The notes: generated from the letters alone by a model not told the origin. 64,000 nt of DNA from Sulfuricella denitrificans (GCA_002632355.1 NSJJ01000002.1:124001-188000), one strand, 5' to 3'; shown: positions 7,130 to 17,885, numbered from the stretch's first letter. Translations and numbers: made by a program.

Positions 7130-8020
7130 TCAGAAGGCACTGGATTTTTCAAACGTGCCACCCGCTACGCCAGTCAATGTTTCCAGAATCTCGTCAGGAG
7201 AATCGCTAATCTTCATGAAAGTCCCCATTCCAAGCGTAGGCCAGCCCAGCGCGATACGATAGCGGCCATACAAAGCACTTACCTTGCCACCCACCACGTA
7301 GATTTCATAAGGCATCGCCGCCATGTTTTCAGTACCAATCTTGTTCAGCCACACCCCTTCACCCGTCTTGGCATCATTCATGGCCACACCGAACACTGCG
7401 ATTTTCTTGTCGGCCATCACCACTTCATACACTTTGGAAGTTTTGTTTGTACCCTTTGCCAGATTGTCCTGAATGGTTTTTACTGCCGCTTCAAAACTAC
7501 CGTGTGATTTCAATTCGTTCTTGTCGGATTCGAAACGCTCCATTCCGATCATGTAACGATAACTGGGCAAATCACTTGCCGATTCATCACCACCGAAGCC
7601 CTTGCCCGCACCCAGCGATTTCTGCAGCTTGGCCTGAACAGCCTTAACTGCCGACTCGGCCGAACTGAACTGCTTGCGAAAAATGGCGCGGAGCCAGTAT
7701 TCCGGGTTTTGATAACTCACTGATCCATCCGCCTTCACCGCCACGCGAATGCCTGCACCCACAATGGTTGCACCACCAGTTCCATGAATGGCGTCCAGAA
7801 CACCCTTATCCGTCACCACCACCACACCATACTGACTCACGCCCTTTGGAGAGTACTTACCCACCACGGTAAAGCCTTCGGCTGCCAGTTTTTTCTCAAC
7901 CTGGCCCATGACGGCATTGACATCACCACCCGATACTTTGTCGCCGGAAATATAAGGCGTAATCGCGAACGCCAGTGGCGCCCACACAGACAACAGCAAA
8001 GCTCCCAGTAATTTCTTCAT
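7130..8020 (-). CDS. Periplasmic protein with two DUF302-like halves, function unknown
   Basis: 296 residues from ATG at 8020, chosen over an upstream in-frame start at 8059 because AAGGAGA precedes it and a clean signal peptide (MKKLLGALLLSVWAPLAFA) begins there. I do not recognise a named family. The first half has a helix KKLAAEGFTVVGKY, a strand YGVVVV, and GAGIRVAVKADGSVSYQNP. This resembles the layout of DUF302 (TT1751 fold), where an amphipathic helix plus GFTVV is followed by a P-x-R-hydrophobic-V strand ending in a conserved P. The second half repeats the theme (FEAAVKTIQDNLAKG ... AMPYEIYVVGGKVSALYG). The gene lies between two FadL-type porin genes on the same strand, suggesting a periplasmic partner for a hydrophobic cargo. 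That role is inference. Confidence 0.6.
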   Translation of the reverse strand: MKKLLGALLLSVWAPLAFAITPYISGDKVSGGDVNAVMGQVEKKLAAEGFTVVGKYSPKGVSQYGVVVVTDKGVLDAIHGTGGATIVGAGIRVAVKADGSVSYQNPEYWLRAIFRKQFSSAESAVKAVQAKLQKSLGAGKGFGGDESASDLPSYRYMIGMERFESDKNELKSHGSFEAAVKTIQDNLAKGTNKTSKVYEVVMADKKIAVFGVAMNDAKTGEGVWLNKIGTENMAAMPYEIYVVGGKVSALYGRYRIALGWPTLGMGTFMKISDSPDEILETLTGVAGGTFEKSSAF

Positions 8021-8062
8021 GCTGATATTCTCCTTGATTATTCTGTTCAAAAGCCGCAATAG

Positions 8063-8094
8063 AAAAGGGCTGAAACAGTGTAACTGCTCAGCCC
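8063..8094 (-). terminator. Intrinsic terminator of the second fadL-type gene
   Basis: GGGCTGA (8067-8073) pairs with TCAGCCC (8088-8094), with a further 4-bp inner stem. On the minus strand it is followed by TTTTCT. It separates the fadL2 transcript from the DUF302-like gene. Confidence 0.75.
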
Positions 8095-8129
8095 CTTCAG
8101 TTCAACACAACAAAGTGTTCAGAACCCGC

Positions 8130-9596
8130 TTAGAAACGGTGGCTATACATCAACTGCCAGTTGTTTTGAGCGTGATCAATCGAGTAGCCACCAGCAGCTG
8201 CAGGCGCGGTCGATGTGACCTTAGGTGCGTATGCGTAGGAAGCGTTTACTTCTGATACTTTGCTAAACGCGTAACCTGCACCCAAGGTGTAATGATCCTT
8301 GATCGTTGCGGGGAACAGCGGATTTACATAAGCATCAGGAACCGGGTTGTTGGCAATATTTACACCGGCACGCAATGTCAGGGCATCAGTTGCCTTGTAA
8401 GCTACACCCAGTTCAAATACATCCTGATCCTTCCAGTTTTGATACATCGTGGCATCAAGCACCTGGCCTGCGAAACCACCAGCAAGCATGTTTGCCTGGG
8501 TAGCATCGGCTGTAAAGGCCATGGTGAAGTTCTTCATGGCTTTAGCCCAGCCGATACGCTTATAGTCAGCAGCAATCATCAGCTTGTCATTTGCCTGATA
8601 CGAAAGACCCAGACCATAGGTTTCGGGGAACTGGAAATCACGAACAGAAATCTTGCCTGAAACAGGGATAGTCATCGCAGTATAGACGCCATTGGGTGCG
8701 CCGCCGCTCAAAATACCCGTATCCATATTGGCATTGAAGCTGACAGATGCGCTTCCTTCCATATCACTCAGGGATGTCTTGGAATGATAGGTACCGCCCA
8801 AGGTCAGTTGGTTATTCACTTTATATGTGAAACCCAGCTTTCCTGCCCAGCCAGTCGAGTGAGCCTTGCCACTGAAGTCGTTGCTGTTAGAAAAGTCAAA
8901 GTATCCGAAATTCACCGGATTCATTGGATTCATCATTGCCATTGCCCCGGCGAATCCTGTGGTAACCATGCTGCCGCCTACGGTACCACCAGAATTTGTG
9001 GCAAATGGATTCATCGTCCTGGGCATCATGTCCATAAACTGGGCACCAGACATCAGCATTTTCAGATCCATGCCAGCCCAGACAAAGTCAACCGAACCGG
9101 CGATATTGAGGTTGGGATTCACGTCAAAAGCGACCGGGACAATGAGGTTGCCAACGCCCACTTCGGAACGGTTTTCCAAACCAGTGCCCGCACTCAGCCA
9201 GGAGTTTTTTCCATACTCCGTACCCATACCGCCTTGAGCGAACACGCCCACGCCATAGGCCAGTTTGCCATCTTTCTTCACCCAGCCAGCGGCAGGCATG
9301 TAATAAGCGTCGCCATCAGAATGCGCCTTCGGCATACCGGTCATCTTGCTGTCGATATCCGGATGCAGGCCACCAATCGCCAAATCCAGGCGGTTTGAAC
9401 CATTTGCCATCAAACCAATGGTCGCGGGGTTGTTTGCCATGCCAGCTGCACCATTGTCATAAGCCATAGAGGCGCCGCCCATACCCGTGGCGATCGGACC
9501 ATAACCTTCCATCAACATACCGTTGGTAGCCAGTGCAACGCCCGGTGCTGCAATCCCAATCGCGGCCAGTACACCCACAATTTTTTTCAGTTTCAT
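8130..9596 (-). CDS. OmpP1/FadL/TodX family outer-membrane transporter (second copy)
   Basis: 488 residues with signal peptide MKLKKIVGVLAAIGIAAPGVALA and mature start TNGMLMEGYGPIATGMGGAS, the FadL-family N-terminal hatch signature. It ends in an aromatic residue (MYSHRF), the usual outer-membrane assembly signal. Compared with the copy at 5438 it shares blocks such as FSGKAHSTGWAGKLG, MIAADYKRI and ATDALTLRAGVNIA. It carries extra methionine-rich loop sequence (MLMSGAQFMDMMPRTMNP and MAMMNPMNP, roughly residues 178-230). A GAGGGG ribosome-binding site precedes the ATG. It has its own terminator and so is probably transcribed alone. The substrate (fatty acid, aromatic or other hydrophobe) cannot be read from sequence. 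Confidence 0.94.
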   Translation of the reverse strand: MKLKKIVGVLAAIGIAAPGVALATNGMLMEGYGPIATGMGGASMAYDNGAAGMANNPATIGLMANGSNRLDLAIGGLHPDIDSKMTGMPKAHSDGDAYYMPAAGWVKKDGKLAYGVGVFAQGGMGTEYGKNSWLSAGTGLENRSEVGVGNLIVPVAFDVNPNLNIAGSVDFVWAGMDLKMLMSGAQFMDMMPRTMNPFATNSGGTVGGSMVTTGFAGAMAMMNPMNPVNFGYFDFSNSNDFSGKAHSTGWAGKLGFTYKVNNQLTLGGTYHSKTSLSDMEGSASVSFNANMDTGILSGGAPNGVYTAMTIPVSGKISVRDFQFPETYGLGLSYQANDKLMIAADYKRIGWAKAMKNFTMAFTADATQANMLAGGFAGQVLDATMYQNWKDQDVFELGVAYKATDALTLRAGVNIANNPVPDAYVNPLFPATIKDHYTLGAGYAFSKVSEVNASYAYAPKVTSTAPAAAGGYSIDHAQNNWQLMYSHRF

Positions 9597-10102
9597 GCTG
9601 TTATCCCCTCTTAAATGAGAAAAGTTTATTGTTTATGCTGTGCAACGGTTTCTGTTTTTTCTTTAATTAAGCCTTTTTTGTTGCGTCAATGTTACACAAA
9701 ACAGCCAGACGAGCAAGAATTGCCCTTCTGTTTTTTACTGACTGTTGCACCAGAACAACACCCCCGAAAATTTTCAGAATATCGTCGCCCTGATTTGCCA
9801 CTTCACCCGCAACAGGGTCATCGTTATGCAATCTAAATGGATAGGACAAAATGGATGATGGACTCAAAATTTCCATAAATCCCGGCTGATTATCGAAATT
9901 AGTGCAGCGCACCGGCGCACTCGGGTAGCCCGTGACCCGGACACGGCTGTCTAGTGAAGCAATAATTTCATTAGAGATGCCTTTTGGCGGGAATACGCCT
10001 ACACGGACAATCTGGGCTGAATTATGGCCTGAAACATCCTCGCGTGCTAACATTGCGCGTTGCAAATCCTGCCGCCTGAATAAAGCAAGCACTTAAAAAT
10101 TT
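9597..10102. other. 506-bp gap between fadL2 and gyrA
   Basis: Divergent control region for fadL2 (minus) and gyrA (plus). A TTGACG hexamer about 90 bp upstream of fadL2 may be its -35 box, but the matching -10 is poor. A 141-codon minus-strand reading frame (9667-10092) covers most of the gap; it shows no recognisable domain and no ribosome-binding site, so it is not called as a gene. No other structure was seen. Confidence 0.4.
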
Positions 10103-12673
10103 ATGGATCAATTCGCCAAAGAAACAATCCCGGTCAGCCTTGAAGAAGAGATGCGCCGTTCCTATCTCGATTACGCCATGAGCGTGATTGTGGGGCGCGC
10201 CCTGCCGGACGTACGCGACGGACTGAAACCGGTGCATCGCCGTGCATTATTCTCCATGCACGAGCTGTCCAACGACTGGAACAAGGCCTACAAGAAGTCG
10301 GCACGTATCGTCGGCGATGTGATCGGTAAATACCACCCCCACGGCGATACCGCGGTGTACGACACCATTGTGCGCATGGCGCAGGATTTTTCGCTGCGCT
10401 ACCCGCTGGTGGATGGCCAGGGCAACTTTGGCTCGATCGACGGCGATAACGCTGCGGCGATGCGTTACACCGAAATCCGCATGGCGAAAATCGCCCATGA
10501 ACTGCTGGCGGATCTCGACAAGGAAACCGTCGACTTCGGCCCCAACTACGACGGCTCTGAATTTGAACCACTGGTGCTGCCGGCCAAGATCCCCAACCTG
10601 CTGATCAACGGCTCCTCCGGTATTGCTGTCGGCATGGCGACCAACATCCCGCCCCACAACCTCGACGAAGTGGTGGATGCCTGCCTCAAGTTGCTGGCTG
10701 AACCGGAAACCGGCATCGAGGAACTGATCGAGATCGTGCCTGCGCCGGACTTCCCTACCGCCGGAATCATTTACGGCACCGTGGGCGTCAAGGAAGGCTA
10801 CCGCACCGGTCGTGGCCGCGTGGTGATGCGCGCTCGCTGCCACTTCGAGGATATCGGCAAGGGCGAGCGTCAGGCCATCATCGTCGACGAACTGCCCTAC
10901 CAGGTGAACAAGGCCAACCTGTGCATCAAGATCGGCGAACTGGTGCGCGAAAAGAGAATCGAGGGCATTTCCGACCTGCGCGACGAATCGGACAAGTCCG
11001 GCATGCGTGTGGTGGTCGAACTGAAGCGCGGTGAAGTGCCGGAAGTGATCCTCAATCAGCTGTACAAAGACACACAGATGCAGGACACCTTCGGCATGAA
11101 CATGGTGGCCCTGGTGGATGGCCAACCACGCCTGCTGAATCTGAAGCAGATGCTCGACGCCTTCCTGCGCCACCGCCGCGAAGTGGTCACGCGCCGCACC
11201 GTGTTCGAACTGCGCAAGGCACGCGATCGCGGCCACATTCTGGAAGGCCTGGCCGTCGCACTTTCCAATGTGGACGAGATCATTGCCCTGATCAAGGCTG
11301 CAGCCACACCAGCAATCGCCAAGCAGGGCCTGATGGAACGCACCTGGCGCTCCCCGCTGGTGGAAGAAATGCTGCAGCGCGCCTCCGCCGACGCATCGCG
11401 TCCGGAAGGTCTGGCGCCAGAGTTCGGCTTTTCCACCTCGGGTTACCGCCTGTCCGAGGCCCAGGCTCAAGCTATTCTGGAACTGCGCCTGCAGCGCCTG
11501 ACCGGGCTGGAACAGGACAAGATCGTCGGCGAATACAAGGACGTGATGCTGAAGATCACCGACCTGCTGGACATCCTGGCACGCCCGGAGCGGGTGACGG
11601 AAATCATCGTCACCGAACTCAATACCGTCAAAGCCCAGTTCGGCGACCGCCGCCGCAGCGAGATCATCGCCCATGCCCAGGATCTGAGCATGGAAGATTT
11701 GATCACGCCGGAAGACGTAGTCGTCACACTCTCTCACTCCGGCTACATCAAGTCCCAGCCGCTCGACGACTACAAGGCACAGAAGCGCGGTGGACGTGGC
11801 AAGCAGGCCACGGCGATGAAGGAAGAAGACTTCATCGACAACCTGTTCATTGCCAATACCCACGATTACATCCTGTGCTTCTCCAACCATGGCCGGGTGT
11901 ACTGGATCAAGGTGTATGAAGTCCCGCAGGGCAGCCGCATTTCGCGTGGCCGCCCCATCGTCAATCTGCTGCAACTGGATGAAGGCGAGAAAATCAACGC
12001 CGTTCTGCCGGTTAAAGAGTTCGACGAAAATCATTTCATCTTCATGGCCACCTCCAGCGGTATCGTCAAAAAAACGCCGCTGACCAGCTTCTCGCGTCCG
12101 ATGAAGCGCGGCATCATCGCCATCAACCTGGATGAGAGCGACTTCCTGATCGGCGTCGCCATTACCGACGGCCAGCACGACGTGATGCTGTTCTCCGATG
12201 GCGGCAAGGCGGTGCGCTTCGAGGAAAGCGATGTGCGCGATACCGGTCGCAATTCGCGCGGCGTGATCGGCATGCGCCTGCAGAAGGAACAGAAAGTCAT
12301 TTCCCTGCTGGTAGCGGAAAACGAAAACCAGTCGGTACTGACCGCCACCGAAAACGGCTATGGCAAACGCACTCCGATCACCGAGTACACGCGCCATGGC
12401 CGTGGCACCCAGGGCATGATGGCAATCCAGGCCTCGGAACGCAATGGCAAGGTGGTGGCTGCCACGCTGGTGGAAGAGACAGACGAACTGATGCTGATCA
12501 CCACCGGCGGCGTGCTGATCCGCACCCGTGTGCGTGAAATCCGAGAAATGGGCCGCGCCACCCAGGGCGTGACGCTGATCAATCTGGACAAGGGCGAGAA
12601 ACTGACCGGCCTGCAGAAAGTGGTCGAATCGGAAGAATCGGATGAATCCGACGACGAGTCGGGCGAAGAATGA
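10103..12673 (+). CDS. gyrA: DNA gyrase subunit A
   Basis: 856 residues, a normal GyrA length. GyrA is the DNA-cleaving and wrapping subunit of the A2B2 gyrase that introduces negative supercoils. The N-terminal domain carries [14 protein letters not shown], and the catalytic tyrosine is Y122 (AAMRYTEIR). The GyrA box QKRGGRG sits near residue 560 at the start of the pinwheel C-terminal domain, which ends in an acidic tail ([14 protein letters not shown]). In the quinolone-determining region residue 83 is Thr and 87 is Asp (HGDTAVYDT); Thr83 is the natural state in several wild-type proteobacteria, so this alone is not a resistance call. It is the first gene of the long plus-strand run, with serC 49 bp downstream. 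Confidence 0.99.
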   Translation: MDQFAKETIPVSLEEEMRRSYLDYAMSVIVGRALPDVRDGLKPVHRRALFSMHELSNDWNKAYKKSARIVGDVIGKYHPHGDTAVYDTIVRMAQDFSLRYPLVDGQGNFGSIDGDNAAAMRYTEIRMAKIAHELLADLDKETVDFGPNYDGSEFEPLVLPAKIPNLLINGSSGIAVGMATNIPPHNLDEVVDACLKLLAEPETGIEELIEIVPAPDFPTAGIIYGTVGVKEGYRTGRGRVVMRARCHFEDIGKGERQAIIVDELPYQVNKANLCIKIGELVREKRIEGISDLRDESDKSGMRVVVELKRGEVPEVILNQLYKDTQMQDTFGMNMVALVDGQPRLLNLKQMLDAFLRHRREVVTRRTVFELRKARDRGHILEGLAVALSNVDEIIALIKAAATPAIAKQGLMERTWRSPLVEEMLQRASADASRPEGLAPEFGFSTSGYRLSEAQAQAILELRLQRLTGLEQDKIVGEYKDVMLKITDLLDILARPERVTEIIVTELNTVKAQFGDRRRSEIIAHAQDLSMEDLITPEDVVVTLSHSGYIKSQPLDDYKAQKRGGRGKQATAMKEEDFIDNLFIANTHDYILCFSNHGRVYWIKVYEVPQGSRISRGRPIVNLLQLDEGEKINAVLPVKEFDENHFIFMATSSGIVKKTPLTSFSRPMKRGIIAINLDESDFLIGVAITDGQHDVMLFSDGGKAVRFEESDVRDTGRNSRGVIGMRLQKEQKVISLLVAENENQSVLTATENGYGKRTPITEYTRHGRGTQGMMAIQASERNGKVVAATLVEETDELMLITTGGVLIRTRVREIREMGRATQGVTLINLDKGEKLTGLQKVVESEESDESDDESGEE

Positions 12674-12680
12674 TGGCTCA

Positions 12681-12708
12681 ACTCAGAAGAGTCATCGCTC
12701 TTCTGAGT
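12681..12708 (+). other. Intercistronic hairpin between gyrA and serC
   Basis: ACTCAGAAGAG and CTCTTCTGAGT form a perfect 11-bp stem around a TCATCG loop. No T-run follows, so it is more likely an mRNA processing or stabilising element, or a leaky terminator, than a full terminator. Confidence 0.55.
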
Positions 12709-12722
12709 GACAAGGTTTTGTA

Positions 12723-13802
12723 ATGGAAAGACTTCACAATTTCAGCGCTGGCCCCGCCATGCTGCCCCAGTCGGTTCTGGAGCAGGCGCGCGACGAACTT
12801 CTTAACTGGCACGGCTGCGGCATGTCGGTAATGGAAATGACCCATCGCGGCAAGGACTTTTTCGGCATTATCAATCAGGCCGAGGCCGACCTGCGAGAAC
12901 TACTGAACGTTCCCGCCAATTACCGCGTCCTGTTTCTCCAGGGCGGCGCGACGCTGCAGTTCGCCCAGATCCCGCTCAACCTGCTTGCCGGCCGCTCGGC
13001 TGACTACATCGTCACCGGCGCCTGGTCTAAGAAAGCCTTCAAGGAAGCCGGCAAGGTCGGCAACGCGCGCCTGGCCGCCACCACTGAATCCAGCAACTTC
13101 ACCCGCCTGCCCGGCGCTGAGGAAATCAGCCTGAGCAACGACGCGGCCTACCTGCATGTCTGCACCAACGAAACCGTGCATGGCGTGGAAATGCATGACA
13201 TCGCCACGCTGGGTGCATCGGTTACCCTTGTTGCCGACATGAGTTCGCATATCCTGTCGCGCCCGGTCGATGTATCGAAATATGGCCTGATCTATGGTGG
13301 CGCGCAAAAGAATATCGGCCCGGCCGGTCTGACGCTGGTGATTGTGCGCGAAGACTTGCTCGGCAAGGCGCCAGCTAACCTGCCGACCATGCTCGACTAC
13401 ACCGTGCAGGCCGAAAACGGCTCCATGTTCAACACGCCGCCGACCTACTCGATTTATGTGGCAGGACTAGTCTTCCAGTGGCTGAAGAAACAGGGGGGCC
13501 TCGCGGCCATCGAGCAGGCCAACATTGCCAAGGCAAAATTGCTCTACGAGGCCATCGACGCCAGCAACCTCTACCATAATCCGGTTGAGCCCTCCTGCCG
13601 CTCGCGCATGAACGTGCCCTTCACCCTGAAAAAAGACGGCCTCGACGAAGCCTTCATTGTCGCCGCCAAGCAGCAAGGTATCGTTTCCATCAAGGGCCAC
13701 AAGATGGTCGGCGGCATGCGCGCCTCGATCTACAATGCCATGCCACTGGAAGGCGTGCAGGCGCTGGTTTCCTTCATGCAGGATTTCGAGGCCAAAAATT
13801 AA
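12723..13802 (+). CDS. serC: Phosphoserine aminotransferase
   Basis: 359 residues. It converts 3-phosphohydroxypyruvate and glutamate to phosphoserine for serine synthesis, and in many bacteria also acts in pyridoxal-phosphate synthesis. Visible: the N-terminal NFSAGPAMLP motif, the HRGKDF substrate region and the PLP-binding lysine K196 in GGAQKNIGPAG. It is followed immediately by pheA (start codon directly after the stop). The serC-pheA-hisC-tyrA-aroA order is typical of betaproteobacteria and couples serine and aromatic amino-acid synthesis. Confidence 0.98.
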   Translation: MERLHNFSAGPAMLPQSVLEQARDELLNWHGCGMSVMEMTHRGKDFFGIINQAEADLRELLNVPANYRVLFLQGGATLQFAQIPLNLLAGRSADYIVTGAWSKKAFKEAGKVGNARLAATTESSNFTRLPGAEEISLSNDAAYLHVCTNETVHGVEMHDIATLGASVTLVADMSSHILSRPVDVSKYGLIYGGAQKNIGPAGLTLVIVREDLLGKAPANLPTMLDYTVQAENGSMFNTPPTYSIYVAGLVFQWLKKQGGLAAIEQANIAKAKLLYEAIDASNLYHNPVEPSCRSRMNVPFTLKKDGLDEAFIVAAKQQGIVSIKGHKMVGGMRASIYNAMPLEGVQALVSFMQDFEAKN

Positions 13803-14879
13803 GTGACGGGCATGGATAAGGCACTGCGCCAGCACCGCGACGCAATCGACGCGATCGATGACGAAATGCTCAAGCTCATCAACGACCGTGCCCGCCACGC
13901 CCAGACTATCGGCGCCATCAAGGGCGGCGGCCTGGTTTACCGTCCCGAGCGCGAGGCGCAGATCCTGCGCCGGGTAAAAGAAAATAATCCCGGCCCGCTG
14001 GCGGGAGAATCGGTCGCCAAACTGTTCCGCGAAATCATGTCCGCCTGCCTGGCGCTGGAAAAGCCGCTCAAAGTGGCTTTCCTCGGCCCGGAGGGCACTT
14101 TCACCCAGGCTGCAGCCATCAAGCATTTCGGCCATGCGGCGCACACCGATGCCTGCATTTCGATCGACGAGGTGTTTCGCAACGTCGAGGCTGGCAGTGC
14201 CGATTACGGCGTGGTGCCAGTGGAGAACTCCACCGGCGGCGCGGTCGGCACCACACTGGACCTGCTGCTGGAATCCCCGCTCAAAGTGTGCGGCGAAGTC
14301 GACCTGCGCGTACACCAGTTTCTGTTGCGCAAGCCCGGCGCCACCGCGAATGCAGTCAAGGTGTATTCCCATGCCCAGTCCCTCGCCCAGTGCCATGAGT
14401 GGCTCAACCTGCACCTGCCGGGAGCGGAGCGCATTCCGGTGGTGAGTAATGCCAAAGCGGCAAAACTCGCGGCCGAAGACGAAACCGCAGCCGCTATCGC
14501 TAGCGAAGCAGCTGCCGAGGTTTATGGCCTGGACAGGGTGGCGGAGAACATCGAAGATGAGCCCAACAACACCACCCGCTTTCTGGTGATTGCTGCGCAT
14601 GATGCCGCCCCCTCCGGCAGGGACAAGACTTCCCTGGTGCTTTCGTCGAAAAACCAGCCGGGTGCAGTGTACGAACTGCTGGCCCCGCTCGCCCATCACG
14701 GCGTCAGCATGACCAAGCTGGAGTCCAGGCCTTCGCGCACCGGCCTGTGGGAATACCTGTTCTTCATCGACATCGAAGGTCATCATCAGGATGAAAAAGT
14801 CGCGCAAGCACTGGCCGAATTGCACGACAAAGCCGCCTTCGTCAAAATCCTCGGATCCTATCCGGCCGCTGTCCTGTAA
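13803..14879 (+). CDS. pheA: Bifunctional chorismate mutase / prephenate dehydratase (P-protein)
   Basis: 358 residues from GTG at 13803, directly abutting the serC stop; an ATG three codons in (13812) is equally possible. Domains in order: an AroQ-type chorismate mutase (about 1-90, [26 protein letters not shown]), then prephenate dehydratase (about 92-275) with [11 protein letters not shown] and the catalytic TRF motif at 258-260. A C-terminal ACT domain (about 280-358) carries [15 protein letters not shown], the phenylalanine-sensing element. The enzyme makes phenylpyruvate from chorismate, and feedback inhibition by phenylalanine is expected from the ACT domain. hisC begins 8 bp downstream. 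Confidence 0.98.
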   Translation: MTGMDKALRQHRDAIDAIDDEMLKLINDRARHAQTIGAIKGGGLVYRPEREAQILRRVKENNPGPLAGESVAKLFREIMSACLALEKPLKVAFLGPEGTFTQAAAIKHFGHAAHTDACISIDEVFRNVEAGSADYGVVPVENSTGGAVGTTLDLLLESPLKVCGEVDLRVHQFLLRKPGATANAVKVYSHAQSLAQCHEWLNLHLPGAERIPVVSNAKAAKLAAEDETAAAIASEAAAEVYGLDRVAENIEDEPNNTTRFLVIAAHDAAPSGRDKTSLVLSSKNQPGAVYELLAPLAHHGVSMTKLESRPSRTGLWEYLFFIDIEGHHQDEKVAQALAELHDKAAFVKILGSYPAAVL

Positions 14880-14887
14880 GGACCAAC

Positions 14888-15994
14888 ATGGAACTCTGTA
14901 ATCTGTCCCCCTCCTATGTGCGCGCTATCGCGCCATACCAGCCCGGCAAGCCCATTGCCGAACTGGCACGGGAAATGAATTTGAATGAGGAAGACATCGT
15001 CAAGCTTGCCTCCAACGAGAACCCGCTTGGCGCCAGCCCGCGCGCCCTGGCAGCGATGGAAAATGTGCTAATGGAAATCGCACGCTACCCGGACGGCAAC
15101 GGCTTCCTGCTCAAGTCGGCGCTGGCGGAGAAATACGGCGTAGCACTCAACCAGATCGTGCTCGGCAACGGTTCCAACGACCTGCTGGAACTGGCTGCGC
15201 GCGCTTTCCTCGCGCCCGGCACTTCCGCCGTTTTCTCTCAGTATGCTTTTGCCGTCTATCCGCTGGCTACCCAGGCTACCGGAGCACGCGGCATCGAAAC
15301 TCCGGCACGCGATTACGGACACGATCTCAAAGCCATGCTGGAAGCAATCAGCGACGATACCCGCATCATCTTCATTGCCAACCCCAACAACCCCACCGGC
15401 ACACTGCTGGGTGGCGCAGAACTGGAGCACTTTCTCGATCAGGTTCCGCACACCGTGCTGGTGGTGCTGGACGAGGCCTATACCGAATACCTGCCCGAAG
15501 CGCAGCGCAGCAACTCGATCGGCTGGCTGAAGAAGTACCCCAACCTGCTCATCACCCGCACTTTTTCCAAGGCCTACGGGCTGGCCGGCCTGCGTGTTGG
15601 CTTTGCACTGGCCCGCCCGGAATTGGCAGACCTGCTCAACCGCGTACGCCAGCCCTTCAACGTCAACAGCCTGGCACAGGCGGCGGCAGTGGCGGCAATG
15701 CAGGACGAGCCCTTTCTGGAAGAATGCGTGGAAATCAACCGCAGCGGAATGGAACAAATCACCAGCGGTCTCAACCGGCTGGGACTTGAATACATTCCTT
15801 CTCTTGCCAACTTTGTCACGGTAAAAGTCGGCAATGCCGCCACCATCAACCACAGCCTGCTGAAACAGGGCGTCATCGTGCGCCCCCTCGCCAACTATGG
15901 CATGCCGGAATTTCTGCGCGTCAGCATCGGGCTCAAGGCGGAAAACAGCAAATTTTTACAGGCGCTGGAAACCGCTCTCGGAGAAACAAGATGA
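14888..15994 (+). CDS. hisC: Histidinol-phosphate aminotransferase (HisC), in an aromatic operon
   Basis: 368 residues of the class I/II PLP aminotransferase fold, HisC branch. Marks are the N-terminal [31 protein letters not shown], and the PLP lysine K228 in [14 protein letters not shown]. The family transaminates imidazole-acetol phosphate in histidine synthesis. Members placed between pheA and tyrA are thought to serve phenylalanine and tyrosine transamination as well; which substrate dominates here is inference from position. The last four bases overlap the next start (ATGA), indicating translational coupling. Confidence 0.95.
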   Translation: MELCNLSPSYVRAIAPYQPGKPIAELAREMNLNEEDIVKLASNENPLGASPRALAAMENVLMEIARYPDGNGFLLKSALAEKYGVALNQIVLGNGSNDLLELAARAFLAPGTSAVFSQYAFAVYPLATQATGARGIETPARDYGHDLKAMLEAISDDTRIIFIANPNNPTGTLLGGAELEHFLDQVPHTVLVVLDEAYTEYLPEAQRSNSIGWLKKYPNLLITRTFSKAYGLAGLRVGFALARPELADLLNRVRQPFNVNSLAQAAAVAAMQDEPFLEECVEINRSGMEQITSGLNRLGLEYIPSLANFVTVKVGNAATINHSLLKQGVIVRPLANYGMPEFLRVSIGLKAENSKFLQALETALGETR

Positions 15995-17007
15995 TCATCG
16001 TCATGAACAATGGCGTCACTGAAGAACAGATAGACGGCGTCGTCAAAAAAATCCGCGAATCCGGCCTTGAGGTCAACATTTCGCGCGGCACGGAACGCAC
16101 CGTGATCGGCGCCATCGGCGACGAACGCAAGCTGGATCAGGAACTGATCGACGCACTGCCCGGCGTGGAACAGTCCATGCACATCGTCAAGCCATACAAG
16201 ATCGTCGCACGCGAATGGCACAAACAGGATTCGGTCGTCGACATCAAGGGTATCAAGCTGGGTGGCAACCAGGTCCAGATCATCGCCGGCCCGTGCTCGG
16301 TGGAAACCCAGCCGCAGATGGACGCCGCAGCCCAGTATGTACATGACGCCGGCTGCCGTCTGATGCGCGGCGGCGCCTTCAAGCCCCGTACCAGCCCCTA
16401 CGCTTTCCAGGGCCACGGCGAGGAAGGCCTGACTATGTTCCGCAAGGCGGCAGAACGCTACAAACTACCCATGGTCACCGAGCTGATGGATGTGCGCCAG
16501 CTGGAAACCTTCATGAAGCACGACGTGGACGTAATCCAGATTGGCACCCGCAGCATGCAGAATTTCGACCTGCTGAAGGAAGTCGGCAGGATCAACAAGC
16601 CGGTCATTCTCAAGCGCGGCATGTCGGCCACCATTTCCGAGTGGCTGATGGCGGCGGAATACATCGCTGCCGGTGGCAACCACAACATCATTTTCTGCGA
16701 ACGCGGCATCCGCACTTTCGAAACCTACTATCGCAACGTCCTCGACGTCACCGCCATCCCGGTGCTGAAAAAGGAAACCCATCTGCCGGTCATCGTCGAC
16801 CCCTCCCACGCGGGCGGCAAAGCATGGATGGTTCCGGCACTGTCTCGCGCCGCCATCGCCGCTGGTGCTGACGGCCTGCTGGTGGAAATGCACCCGACCC
16901 CATGCGAAGCCTGGTGCGACGCCGATCAGGCCTTGACCCCGCAGGAACTTAAAGATCTGATGGGCTCACTGGGCTTGATCGCCAACGCAATCGGCCGGAC
17001 CCTTTAA
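15991..17007 (+). CDS. 3-deoxy-7-phosphoheptulonate (DAHP) synthase, type I-beta with N-terminal ferredoxin-like domain
   Basis: 338 residues. It condenses phosphoenolpyruvate and erythrose 4-phosphate in the first step of the shikimate pathway. Residues 1-70 are a small ferredoxin-like regulatory domain ([21 protein letters not shown]...), as in the Thermotoga-type enzyme. The barrel follows with [36 protein letters not shown] and VDPSHAGG. This is the AroF/KDO8PS-related beta subtype rather than the E. coli AroFGH type. It overlaps hisC by 4 bp and lies 5 bp before tyrA. Tyrosine or phenylalanine control through the N-terminal domain is likely by family. Confidence 0.96.
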   Translation: MIIVMNNGVTEEQIDGVVKKIRESGLEVNISRGTERTVIGAIGDERKLDQELIDALPGVEQSMHIVKPYKIVAREWHKQDSVVDIKGIKLGGNQVQIIAGPCSVETQPQMDAAAQYVHDAGCRLMRGGAFKPRTSPYAFQGHGEEGLTMFRKAAERYKLPMVTELMDVRQLETFMKHDVDVIQIGTRSMQNFDLLKEVGRINKPVILKRGMSATISEWLMAAEYIAAGGNHNIIFCERGIRTFETYYRNVLDVTAIPVLKKETHLPVIVDPSHAGGKAWMVPALSRAAIAAGADGLLVEMHPTPCEAWCDADQALTPQELKDLMGSLGLIANAIGRTL

Positions 17008-17012
17008 GCCAC

Positions 17013-17885
17013 TTGATTAACAAACTCGTCATCGTCGGCGTCGGCCTGATCGGCGGCTCTCTTGCAATGGCCTTGCGTCAGGCCGGGGCTGTAAGGGAAG
17101 TCGTTGGTGTCGGCCGCAGCCGGGAGAATCTCGAAACCGCCCGTCAGCTTGGCATCATCGACCGGATCGAAACCGGTCTCGAAGCCGCAGCGCACGAGGC
17201 AGATGTGATTGTTCTGGCCGTGCCGGTGGCTGCCATGCTGCCGACCATCAAGGAACTCGCGCCACATTTGTCGCCCGGCACTATCGTGACCGATGTGGGC
17301 AGCACCAAGCGCGATGTCATCGGCTATGCACAGCAATATCTGCCAAACCATATCAGCCGCTTTATTCCAGGTCATCCTATTGCAGGCGCGGAAAAGAGCG
17401 GTGCCGCCGCAGCTTTTACCGATCTGTTTCAGGGCCGCAATGTCGTCGTGACGCCACTACCCGAGAACGATGCGGAAGCCGTCACCAGAATTTCTGTTAT
17501 GTGGCAGACCTGTGGTGCCATCGTCAACACCATGCCCGCACTCAGGCATGACGAAATTTTCGCTGCAGTTTCGCACCTGCCCCATCTGCTCTCTTTTGCC
17601 CTTGTTGAAGACATTGCCTTCCGCGCCAACGCAAAAGAACTGTTCAGCTATGCGGCAGGCGGCTTTCGCGACTTCACCCGCATTGCCGGCAGCCACCCTG
17701 AAATGTGGCGCGACATCTGCCTCGCCAATCGTGATGTCCTGATCCGGGAAGTCGACACTTATCAAGCCCAGCTCGACCGCCTGCGCGGCATGCTGGAACA
17801 GGGAGACGGCAAATCACTGGAAGAAGTTTTTGGCCATGCTCGCACCGCCCGCGCCGAATGGCTTGCGGGCAAACAGGATTCATAA
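17013..17885 (+). CDS. tyrA: Prephenate dehydrogenase
   Basis: 290 residues from a TTG start at 17013, since the NAD-binding strand begins at once ([21 protein letters not shown], GxGxxG at 9-14). It oxidises and decarboxylates prephenate to 4-hydroxyphenylpyruvate. Also visible are [23 protein letters not shown] (substrate histidines) and a helical C-terminal dimer domain with [19 protein letters not shown]. It is a monofunctional TyrA without fused chorismate mutase or ACT domain. aroA begins 1 bp after its stop. Confidence 0.97.
   Translation: MINKLVIVGVGLIGGSLAMALRQAGAVREVVGVGRSRENLETARQLGIIDRIETGLEAAAHEADVIVLAVPVAAMLPTIKELAPHLSPGTIVTDVGSTKRDVIGYAQQYLPNHISRFIPGHPIAGAEKSGAAAAFTDLFQGRNVVVTPLPENDAEAVTRISVMWQTCGAIVNTMPALRHDEIFAAVSHLPHLLSFALVEDIAFRANAKELFSYAAGGFRDFTRIAGSHPEMWRDICLANRDVLIREVDTYQAQLDRLRGMLEQGDGKSLEEVFGHARTARAEWLAGKQDS

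Noticed and set aside
9667-10092. A 141-codon minus-strand reading frame filling the gap upstream of gyrA
   Set aside because: No domain, no ribosome-binding site, and it covers the region that must hold the gyrA and fadL2 promoters. It could be a decayed gene, but there is no positive evidence.
10340-10370. Quinolone-resistance mutation at GyrA position 83 (Thr instead of Ser)
   Set aside because: Thr83 is the ordinary residue in several wild-type proteobacteria. Position 87 is the normal Asp.
10247-12397. A 716-codon open frame antisense to gyrA
   Set aside because: His/Val/Asp-rich composition typical of the complement of a GC-rich, strongly biased gene. gyrA is certain.
12681-12708. Full transcription terminator between gyrA and serC
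   Set aside because: The stem is perfect but there is no T-run, and serC follows at 49 bp in a conserved gene order.
13467-14825. A 452-codon frame antisense to the serC end and pheA
   Set aside because: Lies fully under two certain genes and shows shadow composition.
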